Source of the DNA: Cytidiella melzeri | Lineage: Eukaryota > Basidiomycota > Agaricomycetes > Polyporales > Irpicaceae | Assembly (NCBI GenBank): GCA_022592445.1 | Contig: JABYQR010000383.1 | Location: 1-41,106, forward strand | Direction of reading: 5' to 3' | Length of the DNA: 41,106 bases | Part shown: piece by piece, positions 40,909 to 41,106 of the stretch | How the letters are laid out: every line of letters begins with the position of its first letter | Numbering within the stretch: the first letter of the stretch is position 1 | Notes under the pieces: generated by a model | Database searches by the model: none | Seen by the model: only the letters and a program-made list of their open reading frames with translations | Told to the model about the DNA's origin: nothing | Translations under genes and position numbers: made by a program

Positions 40909-41106
40909 TGACATGGATAGTCCAACAGAGACCGGATTTTTCCAACATTGTCACCAGTTTATATATAGCATTAGGTGCCTATCTAGAGTGCTTATTTTCC
41001 GGCTAGGAGTGTTACCGGACCTAACCCTAACCTAGGTCAGGTGACATCCTGCCTTATTTATCAATAGTCCAGACCCAAACCCTAGACTCAATCTGGAGCA
41101 GTTCCA
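40909..41106 (-). repeat. LTR family C, copy 3, cut by window end
   Basis: Reverse complement of the last ~200 bp of the LTR at 8151-8877 and 11212-11968 (TGACATGGATAGTCC at this end, CTCCAGATTGAGTC near the window end). It continues beyond 41106. Confidence 0.88.

Overview
The window looks like a transposon nest in a fungal genome, most likely a filamentous basidiomycete. That placement is inference: it rests on chromodomain Ty3/gypsy elements, a Ty1/copia element with a half-tRNA primer site, and Helitron-like repeats. No host housekeeping gene is recognisable. Nearly every open frame belongs to a mobile element or is a short fragment. The one plausible intact host gene is a small secreted protein at 13856-14332 (minus strand).

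Layout. (1) 1-9560: a decayed chromodomain gypsy element (gypsy-1; 5' LTR lies left of the window) with gag, protease, RT/RNase H, integrase, chromodomain, polypurine tract and 3' LTR. Its RT is split by a Helitron-like element (2413-5140), which itself carries a solo LTR (4294-5051). Another solo LTR (8151-8877) sits in its 3' tail. (2) 9561-11211: the 5' part of a different gypsy-type element on the minus strand: an unusual upstream ORF followed by gag. It abuts an LTR-like copy (11212-11968). (3) 11970-15020: mostly unannotated sequence, a worn Helitron fragment and the secreted-protein gene. (4) 15021-30398: a nest whose order can be read from the junctions. Helitron copy Hel-5 is split by Hel-2; Hel-2 is split by a young 8.56-kb copia element (16413-24970, 5-bp target duplication GAAAC) and by Hel-3; Hel-3 contains a Harbinger/Tourist-type MITE (27727-27887, TTA duplication). 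(5) 30399-34438: LTR fragments, a solo LTR inside a zinc-finger-like coding fragment, and weak open frames. (6) 34439-40434: a gypsy-type pol (gypsy-3) and, converging on it from the other strand, a 316-aa Zn2Cys6-like ORF. These lie between two roughly 570-bp repeats that are inverted rather than direct, and each repeat ends at the start codon of one of the two ORFs. (7) The window ends in a third copy of the LTR seen at 8151 and 11212.

Main points of interest. The inverted-terminal-repeat gypsy with an antisense zinc-cluster ORF. The copia element, with an extra intact 470-aa ORF and a second upstream ORF whose stop overlaps the gag start (TAATG). A ten-residue motif, C-E-x-Q-P-C-P-N-R-Y, shared by the ORFs upstream of gag in the copia element and in the unrelated minus-strand gypsy, with mostly synonymous differences. 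A non-autonomous Helitron family with 143-bp internal repeats whose empty sites are preserved inside the window. In the copia element all seven reading-frame breaks go in the same direction (one base lost) although its LTRs are almost identical, so they may be base-calling errors rather than decay.
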